A stretch of DNA of 33,913 nt from Cytophagales bacterium CG12_big_fil_rev_8_21_14_0_65_40_12. GTDB lineage: Bacteria > Bacteroidota > Bacteroidia > Cytophagales > Cyclobacteriaceae. Position 1 is the first letter of the stretch; the number at the start of each line of letters is the position of its first letter. Of this stretch, positions 25,359-33,913 are shown piece by piece. The stretch is from the NCBI GenBank assembly GCA_002786855.1, contig PCUU01000057.1, positions 1 to 33,913 on the forward strand, written 5' to 3'. The notes beneath the pieces are model-generated. The model worked only from the letters and a program-made list of their open reading frames with translations. It was not told the origin of the DNA and did no database searches. A program made the translations under genes and the position numbers.

Positions 25359-26873
25359 ATGAAAAAGGAGAATGAAAAACTGAGTGTTTTGCTCATTTCT
25401 GAAGGCACCTACCCTTTTTATGGAGGAGGTATTTCCACATGGAGTCACATGCTTTGTGATAGGGTTTCGAATGTGGATTATACGCTTTATTCTATCAATG
25501 CAGGTTTTGAGCAGGAGCCCATTTTTAAGCTTAGCGAGAACGTAAAAAAGGTAATCCAAATCCCCCTTTGGGCACCAGACGAGCCCCAAGACTATGTGAG
25601 TTTTAGCAAAGAATATTATAAGGTCGTAAATAAAAAGGAACGAACCACGCCTAAAGTAATTCGAAATCAATTTGTTCCGCTTTTTGAGAAGTTCATTCAA
25701 TTGGTTTATGAAAGTTCCGAAAACATGGAGGCGCTGGACTTTGTGTTCAAGAGCATGTGGGAGTATTTTCAGGATTATGACTACAAAGAGACACTAAAAA
25801 GCGAAGAGGTTTGGGAGGTTTTTCAACGAGAGGCAACTAAAGAAACTGAAGAAGACGGTTCTTTTGGGGCATCGCTTTTTGACCTTACTGTTGGTCTTCG
25901 CTGGTTATATCGCTTTTTTATTCCTTTTTCAATACCCATCGAAAAGGTTGATATTTCTCACATTACATTGTCAGGTTTTCCGCTCATTCCCGCTTTGGTG
26001 CTAAAGTACAGGTATGGAACACCACTCATGATTACAGAACACGGGGTATATGTCCGCGAACGCCTTTTGTACATCAATAGGTCTGATTACTCTTATTTTA
26101 TCAAGGATCTTTTGATCAAACTCACAGAAATTATCACCCGACTTTCCTACTACAAAGCGGACAAAATACTTTCGGTGAACAAGTTTAATATTACATGGGA
26201 ATTGATGTATGGAGCCGATCCAAGCAAAATCGAAATCACATACAACGGGGTAGATCATCAAAAATTTGTACCTCGCGAAAAGCCCGTGCATTTAAAATCA
26301 ATTCCTACTGTGGTAGCTGCCGCACGAATTTTTGAATTGAAAGACGTGCTAACCATGATCCGCTCTTGCGCGGTGGTAAGGAAGAAAATACCGAATGTTC
26401 AGTACTTGGTTTACGGTGACAAAAATGCCGTTCCAGAATATACTGCCGAATGTGAAGCTTTGATCGATGAGCTGCAATTAAGAAATAACTTCTTTTTGAA
26501 GGGCTTTCATAACGAGCCTCATCTGATTTTCAGCGAAGGTGATATTTCCATTTTAACCTCCATTTCAGAAGGCTTTCCTTTTACGGTGATTGAGTCGATG
26601 AGCTGCGGAGTGCCTGTAGTCGCCACAGACGTTGGAGGGGTGATTGAGGCCATTGATGAGATGTCGGGTTTTGTGTGCAAACCGCGGGATCCCGAAGCAA
26701 TAGGGGCTAAGGTGATTCAGCTTTTGCAAGACACTGAGTTGAGGGAGAAAATGAGCAAACATGCCCGGCAAAGAGTGATTGATCATTTTACCCTCGGGAT
26801 TTTTATTGATTCCTACGAGCGCATTTATTCTTCGGTCTATAATGCAGCTGATCTTAAATTGACTCCTCAATGA
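25359..26873 (+). CDS. pelF: PelF-like family 4 glycosyltransferase
   Basis: At 504 residues the length is close to Pseudomonas aeruginosa PelF (507). The N-terminal VLLISEGTYPFYGGGISTW (10-28) is the PelF form of the GT-B nucleotide-fold start. The long middle region (about 85-165) seen in PelF, but not in general GT4 enzymes, is present. LMITEHGVYVRER and SEGFPFTVIESM complete the pattern; the latter is the retaining-enzyme EX7E motif with E404 and E412. PelF polymerises the cationic N-acetylhexosamine polymer Pel from UDP-sugar in the cytoplasm. It starts a five-gene operon, 137 bp after pyc; a weak -7-like TATCTTTT lies at 25276. Confidence 0.85.
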   Translation: MKKENEKLSVLLISEGTYPFYGGGISTWSHMLCDRVSNVDYTLYSINAGFEQEPIFKLSENVKKVIQIPLWAPDEPQDYVSFSKEYYKVVNKKERTTPKVIRNQFVPLFEKFIQLVYESSENMEALDFVFKSMWEYFQDYDYKETLKSEEVWEVFQREATKETEEDGSFGASLFDLTVGLRWLYRFFIPFSIPIEKVDISHITLSGFPLIPALVLKYRYGTPLMITEHGVYVRERLLYINRSDYSYFIKDLLIKLTEIITRLSYYKADKILSVNKFNITWELMYGADPSKIEITYNGVDHQKFVPREKPVHLKSIPTVVAAARIFELKDVLTMIRSCAVVRKKIPNVQYLVYGDKNAVPEYTAECEALIDELQLRNNFFLKGFHNEPHLIFSEGDISILTSISEGFPFTVIESMSCGVPVVATDVGGVIEAIDEMSGFVCKPRDPEAIGAKVIQLLQDTELREKMSKHARQRVIDHFTLGIFIDSYERIYSSVYNAADLKLTPQ

Positions 26874-26882
26874 ATGTGATCT

Positions 26883-28493
26883 ATGAACAGTAGCTCTGAT
26901 AAAATAGCGCAATTAGGAATGGATGTTTATGCAAAAATAGGCAAGCCAGTCAATGTCAACGTGGTGCGCGCTATGTTGGAATCTATGAGCATAAGGATTG
27001 TAGATGCTCAAGCCGATTATGGAATGGAAAATCTGCAAGAGCTGGCCAAACTGGTGTATAGTCAGATCACCGCTGCTGAATTCTTAGAACGTCATCCAAG
27101 TCCTTTGAAAGTCAATGAGCAATTTGCAAGCACCAACACCTCAGCATCTGATTATTTGAGGGTTAAAACCAAATATTTCTTTCATTACTATCCCCTTGGT
27201 CTTTTTCATGGCTTGCCAGTTTTCCTTCAAATTTTGACCATAGTACTCTTTGGCTATTCCCTGTGGACCTATGTTGGTTTTAACCAACTGCAGTCTACCG
27301 CAGTAGTTTTGGGAGTTATTTTTGGTTTGGTGGGAACAGGCGGTTTCGTTCAGGTAATAGGCAGGCAGGTGTCACATTACTGGTTCAATAATGATTTTAT
27401 AATGGCCAGAAAAAGTACGGTTATGGTGATCAGGGATGGGCTCACTTTTATGGGAGTACTCAGTATTTTGACCATCGTAGTTAATTTTTTCGCCAACTTC
27501 TATCCCTATAAATTCCTTTATGTGGTGTATGCCTACTCTTTCTCCATTGGAATTTTACTTTTGTTCTCTGCCGTTTTTCACCCTTTAAAACAGCGTTGGG
27601 TAATTACAGTGGCCTTTGTGGTTGCAACGGCTGTGGCGCTTTCGCTAAAACTCTTTACCAGCATAGAAACCTATTATACCCATTGGATAGGGATTTGGAC
27701 TGCCATTGTGATCATGGTGCTTTACCTCAAATACTTCTTCGATAAAAAGGTAAAGCAGACAAAAAGTTTTAACCGGGCCACCTCCAAAAGTGCGGTCATG
27801 ATCTATCGGAATTATCGGTACTTCTTTTACGGACTGCTCTTTTTTACTTTCATTTTCTTGGACAGAATTTTAGCATGGTCCACCAGCCATGACGGTATTT
27901 TGCCCTATATTATTTACTATGAGAAAAACTATGAAGTGGGAATGGACATTGCGATCCTGATTTTCTTTCTTCTGGTTGGGGTTTTGGAGTATAGCATAGC
28001 CTCTTTCAGTACCATAAGTGACATGATGCAGAAGCAAATCCCCTACAATCGTCCAGATCTTTTCAATTCAAAAATGCTCAGGATGTATCGCCAGCACGTG
28101 ATCACTTTATGGATTGCGGGCATAGTGATGACAGTGCTCCTTTATTTTGTAATCTGGTCGCGGCTTGGCTACGAAAAGGCTTTTGACGAAGCCCTTGATC
28201 CTATCAGCATAAAAGTGAGCTTGATCGGAGGCTTGGGTTATGTGTTTGTGGCTTGGGGAATGCTCAATTCCTTGTACCTATTTACGCTCAATAAACCTAC
28301 CAAGCCGCTCAAGGCCATTATCTGGGCTTCGATTGTAAATATTGTGGTTGGATTATTGTTGAGTAGGATGGTGTCTTACGAATACAGTGTCGTTGGGATG
28401 TTGGCAGGTTCGATTGTTTATGCGATGCTTACACTCAATTCTGCAATGAAGTTTTTTAAGAATCTTGATTACTACTATTATGCTGCGTACTAA
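26883..28493 (+). CDS. pelG: PelG-like membrane transporter with extra N-terminal domain
   Basis: The protein has 536 residues, whereas PelG of Pseudomonas has about 456. About 12 helices lie between residues 112 and 525, as in MOP-superfamily PelG, with the early motif VQVIGRQVSHYWFNND (about 157-172). The first 95-100 residues are an extra soluble, mostly helical domain with no signal or membrane segment, containing EFLERHPSPLKVNEQF. PelG is thought to form the inner-membrane path for Pel together with PelF, PelD and PelE. It begins 9 bp after pelF and overlaps the next gene by 14 bp. The extra domain may take over contacts normally provided by PelD or PelE; that is inference. Confidence 0.82.
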   Translation: MNSSSDKIAQLGMDVYAKIGKPVNVNVVRAMLESMSIRIVDAQADYGMENLQELAKLVYSQITAAEFLERHPSPLKVNEQFASTNTSASDYLRVKTKYFFHYYPLGLFHGLPVFLQILTIVLFGYSLWTYVGFNQLQSTAVVLGVIFGLVGTGGFVQVIGRQVSHYWFNNDFIMARKSTVMVIRDGLTFMGVLSILTIVVNFFANFYPYKFLYVVYAYSFSIGILLLFSAVFHPLKQRWVITVAFVVATAVALSLKLFTSIETYYTHWIGIWTAIVIMVLYLKYFFDKKVKQTKSFNRATSKSAVMIYRNYRYFFYGLLFFTFIFLDRILAWSTSHDGILPYIIYYEKNYEVGMDIAILIFFLLVGVLEYSIASFSTISDMMQKQIPYNRPDLFNSKMLRMYRQHVITLWIAGIVMTVLLYFVIWSRLGYEKAFDEALDPISIKVSLIGGLGYVFVAWGMLNSLYLFTLNKPTKPLKAIIWASIVNIVVGLLLSRMVSYEYSVVGMLAGSIVYAMLTLNSAMKFFKNLDYYYYAAY

Positions 28494-29286
28494 ATTTTTG
28501 TGGTGCATTATGGCTTTTTTCTCAATGTTTGGGCTCAAATCTCAAGAGTCGGCAGGTTCGGTATTTATTAGCTACGGTGATATTAACCCAGATAAAATTC
28601 GCGGCTATAAATATGTAATTGTTGAATCTGAGCACTTTAGCTCTTTTGATGTAAAAAGACTTAAAGAGAATAATCAAGTGGTTTTGGGCTATATCAGCTT
28701 GGGTGAGGTCAGTGCAAGTAGGTATTATTTTGAATCTATTAAAGACAAAACATTAGGCAAAAACAAGGTGTGGGAAAGCTACTTTTTAGATTTATCGGAC
28801 AGCGATACCAAGAACGCCATATTAGGATTAATTCAAAAAATGGATAAAAAGGGGTTTGACGGCTTGTTTTTAGATACCGTTGATACTTTCTCAGAATGGG
28901 GGCCTTATCCCGAACGGGGAGATATTTTGATCGAATTTCTGGCGAAGATCAAGGAGCAATTCCCTGATTTTTATTTGATGCAAAATGCTGGACTCTCCCT
29001 ATTGCCCAAATCCAAAAAGTATATCAATTCCGTAGCCATCGAATCCGTAGCGAGCGACTATTCATTTGAGGCCAAGGAATATAAAATCAGAAAGTCTCAT
29101 GACTTTTATCAGAAATTATCAATGCTTAAATCCGTAAAATCGAAACATGATTTATCGATAGTTTTGATTGAGTACGCAGATACTCAAAAGCTATATAATC
29201 GCATTAAGCATGAAATTGCTCCCCTCAAATGGGATTTCTTTATTGGTAATATAGACTTACAAGGCATGCCGAGTTTTAAAAAGTAG
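28480..29286 (+). CDS. Stand-alone PelA-like glycoside hydrolase (TM1410/GH114-like TIM barrel)
   Basis: The ATG at 28480 is chosen because MLRTKFLWCIMAFFSMFGLKS is a signal peptide; a TTG at 28465 would add five residues. The 268-residue protein corresponds to the N-terminal hydrolase domain of PelA. It has YVIVESEHF (about 45-53), VVLGYISLGEVS (68-79), DGLFLDTVDTF (127-137; D132, D135), LMQNAG (166-171) and AIESV (186-190). Glu188 is the best candidate for the catalytic acid. In Pseudomonas the hydrolase cuts Pel in the periplasm and is fused to the deacetylase; here it is a separate gene. The reading frame overlaps pelG by 14 bp, so translation is probably coupled. Confidence 0.78.
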   Translation: MLRTKFLWCIMAFFSMFGLKSQESAGSVFISYGDINPDKIRGYKYVIVESEHFSSFDVKRLKENNQVVLGYISLGEVSASRYYFESIKDKTLGKNKVWESYFLDLSDSDTKNAILGLIQKMDKKGFDGLFLDTVDTFSEWGPYPERGDILIEFLAKIKEQFPDFYLMQNAGLSLLPKSKKYINSVAIESVASDYSFEAKEYKIRKSHDFYQKLSMLKSVKSKHDLSIVLIEYADTQKLYNRIKHEIAPLKWDFFIGNIDLQGMPSFKK

Positions 29287-29287
29287 C

Positions 29288-31261
29288 ATGAATACGCCCT
29301 ATACAGATTCCATCTTCATCGGTATGATCCGACTCTTTTTATGGATACTGTTCCTGTATGTCATCAAACGCTTGTTGTTCAAAGGCAAGGGCTCGAAAAA
29401 CCAAGTGAACTCCATGGCCAATCTTTGGGCCACCTATGGCAGTGGTACTTTAGTGTTGATTTTTGTACTGATCCAGCTCCAGAGCTACGATTTGATGACA
29501 TGCATTTTTATCATGCTTTTAATCTTCGGGTTTCGGTTGATAGGGATTAAAAATTTATTTGAAGACAGTCGACAGTTCAAGCGCAAACGTAAAATGATCC
29601 TCTTGAGGGTCATCGAAAATGTGGAAGATAAGGAACCGATCATTGATGTAGTGGAAGAGAAACCTTCGAAAAGACTTTCGATCAATTTTGAATTTCTGAT
29701 CATGGTCATTCCCGCGTTCTTAGCGCTTTTTATAAGGTTTTATTTGATGAATTTCGATGATTATCAGCTTTCTGCCTCCTGGTTTCAAGAGTTGAACACG
29801 GTCAAAAATTTCACGAAACAGATTTGGTTCAATGATGAGTTGGCCATGGTAGGGGAATATGCACTGCTTAATTTTTATGCAAAGATCACGGGCATAAGCC
29901 CCGAAATTGCCCTCGAATCATTCGGGCTGCTTCAATCTTTCATTTTAAGCTTCATTATTTTTTGGTTCATGAATGTGATGACGAGCTCGAAAATCACAGT
30001 GCCATTAATAACAGCCCTAGGTTTTGCGCTGTTCTTTAATTGGGCACCTTTGGATTTGTCTCAAATTACCCATTCAAAGCAGACCTTAATGGCACTTACT
30101 TTTGTTCTACCCGTGATGGTCTACATTAAAAAACCTTGGGTGCTTTACACGAACAAACCGAAGTCATATTTTCTGAAAATGGCCGTGATTTTCTGCGGCA
30201 TAGCCTTGATCGATTTGTTTTCGTTGATTGTGCTCATTCCTCCTTTCTTTTTGGTCGCTTTCTTCTTTATTAAAAAGAGGTATAAAGCCTATTTCTGGAA
30301 ATCCCTAGGGGCTTATTTTTTAAGTGCTGGGCTTATTTTGGGCTATTATGCCATAGAAACATCTTATCGAGGGGTTGATTTCGGTAGTTTTATCAGCTCC
30401 AATCTTTTGGCAGTTTCCGCTTCTACCACCACCACCAACATGATCATGTCCTATGATGTGCTTTTGAAAACTATTCAAGTGGTGTCCGTAGTGGCGATCA
30501 TCACGATGTTTTTTATGTTAAAAACCATGCTAGACAAATGGGCGGGATTAATTTCATTCCTTATCTACATCAACATATTGGTTGTTTATACCATTCTAAA
30601 CCTATCTTACTTTGATCAGGATTTGTTCAATGAGGTTTTGCCCATATTCATTTCTATCGCCCTAGGCATCGTCATTTATCTGCTCATGTACTTTTTTGTA
30701 GTAGTGGTCAAAGAAGTCCGTTTTTCAAATGCCATTGCAGTAACCATCATTTTTTTGATTGCCCTACCTACCGCCTACTTTAGCCAAAAGAATTTATTGC
30801 ATCAAGACGACCGTACATCTGCTGTAAACAAGGAGGTTTTGAAAGCCTACCAACGGATTTCATCTGACTTTTTGCCCTATTCTTATGCAGTGATCAATAG
30901 CAGCGCCCTGTTGCCCATCAGTGTCGATTCGCATAATTTCATTACTTATAAAGATTTCACTTCGTCATACTCGGCCCGCGATTCAGTGTATTTCGCCAAC
31001 GAGAAAAACAAGAATTTTTTAAGACAGAATACCGAGTACATTTTACCAAGCAGTCTTTTGGTATTTGTTTATAATAATGTTGAAAAACTTGAATTCAATG
31101 GGGTTTCGGTGGGGAACGACCTCGTTTTGGCAGTGAGTCATCAGTTGGATCTGCTCCGCAATAGGGGACGCGACATTACTGTCTTTTATCAAGGCGATAA
31201 GCTCACAGTCTATGAGGTGATAAATAATCCGGGAGAGTCAAGAATAGATGAAATGTTATAA
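29288..31261 (+). CDS. Large polytopic membrane protein, GT-C-like, function unknown
   Basis: This 657-residue protein is not recognisably PelD or PelE. Two or three helices (about 10-28 and 50-86) are followed by a charged cytoplasmic loop (about 90-130). About ten or eleven more helices then run to residue 508, and a soluble, probably periplasmic C-terminal domain covers 510-657. After the helix at 133-153, NFDDYQ (155-160, D157/D158) falls at the start of an external loop, where GT-C glycosyltransferases keep their catalytic acid. GT-C membership is therefore an inference from topology. The start follows the hydrolase stop by one base and the next gene starts one base after its stop, so it is a constant part of this operon. 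Confidence 0.7.
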   Translation: MNTPYTDSIFIGMIRLFLWILFLYVIKRLLFKGKGSKNQVNSMANLWATYGSGTLVLIFVLIQLQSYDLMTCIFIMLLIFGFRLIGIKNLFEDSRQFKRKRKMILLRVIENVEDKEPIIDVVEEKPSKRLSINFEFLIMVIPAFLALFIRFYLMNFDDYQLSASWFQELNTVKNFTKQIWFNDELAMVGEYALLNFYAKITGISPEIALESFGLLQSFILSFIIFWFMNVMTSSKITVPLITALGFALFFNWAPLDLSQITHSKQTLMALTFVLPVMVYIKKPWVLYTNKPKSYFLKMAVIFCGIALIDLFSLIVLIPPFFLVAFFFIKKRYKAYFWKSLGAYFLSAGLILGYYAIETSYRGVDFGSFISSNLLAVSASTTTTNMIMSYDVLLKTIQVVSVVAIITMFFMLKTMLDKWAGLISFLIYINILVVYTILNLSYFDQDLFNEVLPIFISIALGIVIYLLMYFFVVVVKEVRFSNAIAVTIIFLIALPTAYFSQKNLLHQDDRTSAVNKEVLKAYQRISSDFLPYSYAVINSSALLPISVDSHNFITYKDFTSSYSARDSVYFANEKNKNFLRQNTEYILPSSLLVFVYNNVEKLEFNGVSVGNDLVLAVSHQLDLLRNRGRDITVFYQGDKLTVYEVINNPGESRIDEML

Positions 31262-31262
31262 G

Positions 31263-33913
31263 ATGAGAGGTCAAATAACATATCTCCGAATACTCCTTAT
31301 GCTTTTGGCACTCGTTTTTTTTGTCGGTTGCGATAGTAAGAAAGAAGACAGGCCAGTAACCGTAGTAAGAAATGCTTCCGATCCCTTTGTGATTTATATT
31401 GTAGATCTAAAACATCCCCTAAGCCCTGATTATGCAAAGCAGGTGGCCAAGGTCTTCGATTACACTAAAATACCTTTCAAATCAGAGACTATTGATGAAT
31501 TCAACAAGGATCCGAATCTAACCGAAAACGCCCATGTGATCTTAATGAATGGCACCGAAGCTTTAAATGATAGCGCGGTTGATCATTTGATCGAATTTGT
31601 TGCGAGCGGAGGGACACTTATTTTTCCAAGTGTCAATGAAGATCAAAGGATGGGTTTTCTATCCGGCACGCTTCCCAATGCCTCTTTCGACTATGACCTC
31701 AACGCTAAGGGTATCCATTTCCTGAAAAACCTTCTGCCAGGAATGGCCGATAAATCTATTTATCCTTTAAAGAAGAATATAGGATTGGGCAAAGACAACT
31801 TTAAACCCAATATCAATGTGTTTGCCACCTCTATCGAGGACAAAGAGCTTCCAATTATTTTCGAAAATACTATCGGCAACGGTAGTGTAATCCATTTTAA
31901 TACCAGCATATCTTTCGAAAAAACCGACCGAGGCCTTTTGTTCGCAGCCATTCTAAGAGGCTTGGAAGGTATTCCGTATCCCATAGCGAATGTAAACGCT
32001 ATTTTCATCGATGATTTCCCCGGGCCTCTTTACGATATTCCTTCAGAGCCCATCAAATCTGAAATGGGGATTAATCAAGCCCAGTTTGTTACAGATGTTT
32101 GGTGGCCAGATATGCTAGATGTTGCCAAAGAATTCGGTGTAAAGTACTCGGCCTACACCATCTTTAATTTTAACGAGATCAAAACAGCACCTTTTCTTTT
32201 CAATGAATGGGACTTGAATAAAACCACCAAAGACAATAAGACACAGAGCAGTGCACAATGGCTCAGTAAACAAGTGATAGATAATGGTTTTGAGCTTGCC
32301 ATTCATGGTTATAATCATGAATCGCTCCTCAAAGAATTGTGGCTGAGGCCAGAAGCCATAGAAAATGGTTTTAAAGCTGCCCGAAAAAAATGGACAGTAA
32401 GCGGATTCGGCAAGTTTCCAATAAGCTATGTGGCGCCTTCGAATTATATCGATAGTGTCGGTTTGGTGCATCTCAAAATAGGTATGCCTGAAATGAAATA
32501 TATGAGCACCACCTATGAAGGGGACTTTTTTGAAGGGGGCGACAGGGATTTTGATAATGATAAATATGAACCCCAACTTTTCGATTTTCCAAGGGTAACT
32601 AGTGGCTATGTTTTTAGGGAAAAGAAGCAATACATCCACCAATCCTTGTATTTGTACACAGGTATTTGGTCACATTTTATCCACCCTGACGATGTTTTCC
32701 AATTGCCGAATGAAGATAATACATCCGTGGGTGATTTTGAATATCGCAACGAGGAGAGCTTAGGATGGCACAGTTCCTCTGGAGCACGGAAGGGGATGCT
32801 CGAGTACTGGAGAGAATACTTAAATCAGGTAAAAGAAGTTCATCCATCTGCACGCTTTCTTACGGTAAGAGATGCAGCAGCCATAACAAAAGATTGGAGG
32901 GAAGCCCAGTACAGTTTCGAAGCTACAGGCGAATTTGTCTCAGCTAAAATGGTGGGCAAGAGGCCTTTGAAAGAGAGTGAATATTACTGGTTCATGTTTG
33001 CAAAAGAAGAGCATGCCGATGAAATGGAAAATGAGCTCAAAAAAGTGGTAAAGACCTATACCAAAACCAAGTTTTTTGAAGGCATGCTTTTTACCATCAA
33101 AACTTCAATTCCTGAGCTAACCTTCGGTAAGTCGGCCCAATTTAAAAGCAATAGTTTGTTTACCACGGAAGAGGCCATAGCGTATGCAAAAGAGGAATAT
33201 ACGGCATTCAATCAGCTAAGGGCCGAAGGAATTATCGAAGAAAATACACCTTATGTGGAAATTGTAAGGCCTCCAAAATTAGATAATTCGGCAGATTCTG
33301 TAGATTATTTTGTAGCGAACGAAAACCTTGAAGAGGCGACCGATGTCTTGTCGAAACAGCTAATCAAAGGAGATGATGTTGACTCAACTGAGTTTGAACA
33401 GTACGTTCAATTAATGGGCTATCAAGATAAAGGCTTGGCAGTTTGGGACTTCTTGGATGAACTGTACCAGAACAAATCGAAAGATTTAGCTTTAAACTAT
33501 CTCGATTTCTATTTGCAAAAGGAAGCTTATCCAACGGAAGAGTTAACAGAAAAGTGGCTTTGGAGAAAAATCCAAAAGGAGCCTAAAGATCAAGCCTCTT
33601 CAACCTCTTATTTGGCTTATTTTTATTCGGTCGAGTACCAAGAGAAAGTCAAGTCTATTGTTGAGGGAGCTTATGAGCGGGAATCTTCCGAATCGAACTA
33701 TGCGCAATACATTCAATATCTTATAGATTTTGAGCCTGCCCAGTTGTTGAAGGAACTGGCAGAAGCGGAACCGAAAGAGCATCCACTGCTCTGGCCAAAA
33801 GCGGCCACTATTACCTATGCTTTTTCAGACAATGATCAAATCCAACAAGCTCTGATTTGGGCTGATTATAGCGCTGAAATTCCCATCATCACTAAACTGC
33901 AATGGTGGGTGAG
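31263..33913 (+). CDS. DUF2194 lipoprotein with PelA-like deacetylase domain, C-terminus off the edge
   Basis: The frame is open to the right edge (883 residues seen). The lipobox FFVGC with Cys23 predicts a membrane-anchored lipoprotein. Residues about 40-235 look like a Rossmann or amidotransferase-like domain, as found between hydrolase and deacetylase in PelA. The deacetylase part has NAIFIDDFPGP (245-255, metal-binding Asp250/Asp251), IHGYNHE (347-353, metal-binding His348 and His352), a YVAPSNY stretch and SHFIHPDDV. These are CE4-like motifs 1, 2 and 3-5. From about residue 695 on, repeated helix pairs form a TPR-like solenoid. I call DUF2194 from memory of the family. The product should de-N-acetylate Pel-type polymer in the periplasm. 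Confidence 0.78.
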   Translation, partial: MRGQITYLRILLMLLALVFFVGCDSKKEDRPVTVVRNASDPFVIYIVDLKHPLSPDYAKQVAKVFDYTKIPFKSETIDEFNKDPNLTENAHVILMNGTEALNDSAVDHLIEFVASGGTLIFPSVNEDQRMGFLSGTLPNASFDYDLNAKGIHFLKNLLPGMADKSIYPLKKNIGLGKDNFKPNINVFATSIEDKELPIIFENTIGNGSVIHFNTSISFEKTDRGLLFAAILRGLEGIPYPIANVNAIFIDDFPGPLYDIPSEPIKSEMGINQAQFVTDVWWPDMLDVAKEFGVKYSAYTIFNFNEIKTAPFLFNEWDLNKTTKDNKTQSSAQWLSKQVIDNGFELAIHGYNHESLLKELWLRPEAIENGFKAARKKWTVSGFGKFPISYVAPSNYIDSVGLVHLKIGMPEMKYMSTTYEGDFFEGGDRDFDNDKYEPQLFDFPRVTSGYVFREKKQYIHQSLYLYTGIWSHFIHPDDVFQLPNEDNTSVGDFEYRNEESLGWHSSSGARKGMLEYWREYLNQVKEVHPSARFLTVRDAAAITKDWREAQYSFEATGEFVSAKMVGKRPLKESEYYWFMFAKEEHADEMENELKKVVKTYTKTKFFEGMLFTIKTSIPELTFGKSAQFKSNSLFTTEEAIAYAKEEYTAFNQLRAEGIIEENTPYVEIVRPPKLDNSADSVDYFVANENLEEATDVLSKQLIKGDDVDSTEFEQYVQLMGYQDKGLAVWDFLDELYQNKSKDLALNYLDFYLQKEAYPTEELTEKWLWRKIQKEPKDQASSTSYLAYFYSVEYQEKVKSIVEGAYERESSESNYAQYIQYLIDFEPAQLLKELAEAEPKEHPLLWPKAATITYAFSDNDQIQQALIWADYSAEIPIITKLQWWV

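Noticed and set aside
29288-31261. Assignment of this gene as PelD or PelE
   Set aside because: PelD has four helices plus GAF and GGDEF-like domains, and PelE has two helices plus TPRs; neither is visible in this protein of about 13 helices.
32115-32642. Minus-strand open frame of 175 codons within the DUF2194 gene
   Set aside because: The plus-strand frame carries lipobox and deacetylase motifs continuously through this stretch; the minus frame has none.

Overview
The window looks like chromosomal DNA from a marine or soil-type member of the Bacteroidota, most likely the order Cytophagales (Roseivirga/Fulvivirga-like; the genus is inference). The grounds are a moderate-to-low GC content, genes without clear Shine-Dalgarno sites, an orphan long FtsX/MacB-type permease, a DUF4097 TGSGN-repeat protein, a DUF2194 protein, and short dispersed intergenic repeats of the kind common in this phylum. 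I see no rRNA, tRNA, CRISPR array, transposase or phage module.

Left part (1-8.5 kb): the 5' end of a phosphopantetheinyl transferase gene reads leftward and is divergent from a tight four-gene operon (WD40 protein, DivIVA-domain protein, FolB dihydroneopterin aldolase, RDD membrane protein). A Upf1/IGHMBP2-like superfamily 1 helicase follows. Convergent with it, and overlapping at the stop codons, is a two-gene type II restriction-modification unit: a C5-cytosine methyltransferase followed directly by a PD-(D/E)XK-like nuclease. Upstream of the methyltransferase is a 306 bp spacer rich in short palindromes, and then an unrecognised four-helix membrane protein ending at a clear intrinsic terminator.

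Middle part (8.6-18.1 kb): an exported DUF4097 protein and an orphan ABC permease, then a 526 bp convergent spacer filled with hairpins and duplicated dispersed repeats. A leftward group follows: a DMT-type transporter, an IMPACT/YigZ protein, a small exported protein and a membrane-anchored alpha/beta hydrolase. A stand-alone AAA-type ATPase diverges from this group across three 11-bp palindromes spaced exactly 14 bp apart.

Right part (18.1-33.9 kb): a small surface-polysaccharide group (FdtA/QdtA-like sugar ketoisomerase, FemAB/GNAT-like protein, Wzx-like flippase, GT2 glycosyltransferase), then pyruvate carboxylase. The window ends in a five-gene operon that I read as a divergent Pel-type exopolysaccharide locus: PelF-like glycosyltransferase, PelG-like transporter with an extra N-terminal domain, a stand-alone PelA-like hydrolase, a large GT-C-like membrane protein of unknown function, and a DUF2194 lipoprotein that carries the deacetylase motifs and a helical solenoid tail and runs off the right edge. 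This rearranged Pel machinery, with PelA split over two genes and no recognisable PelB, PelD or PelE in view, is the most interesting content of the window.
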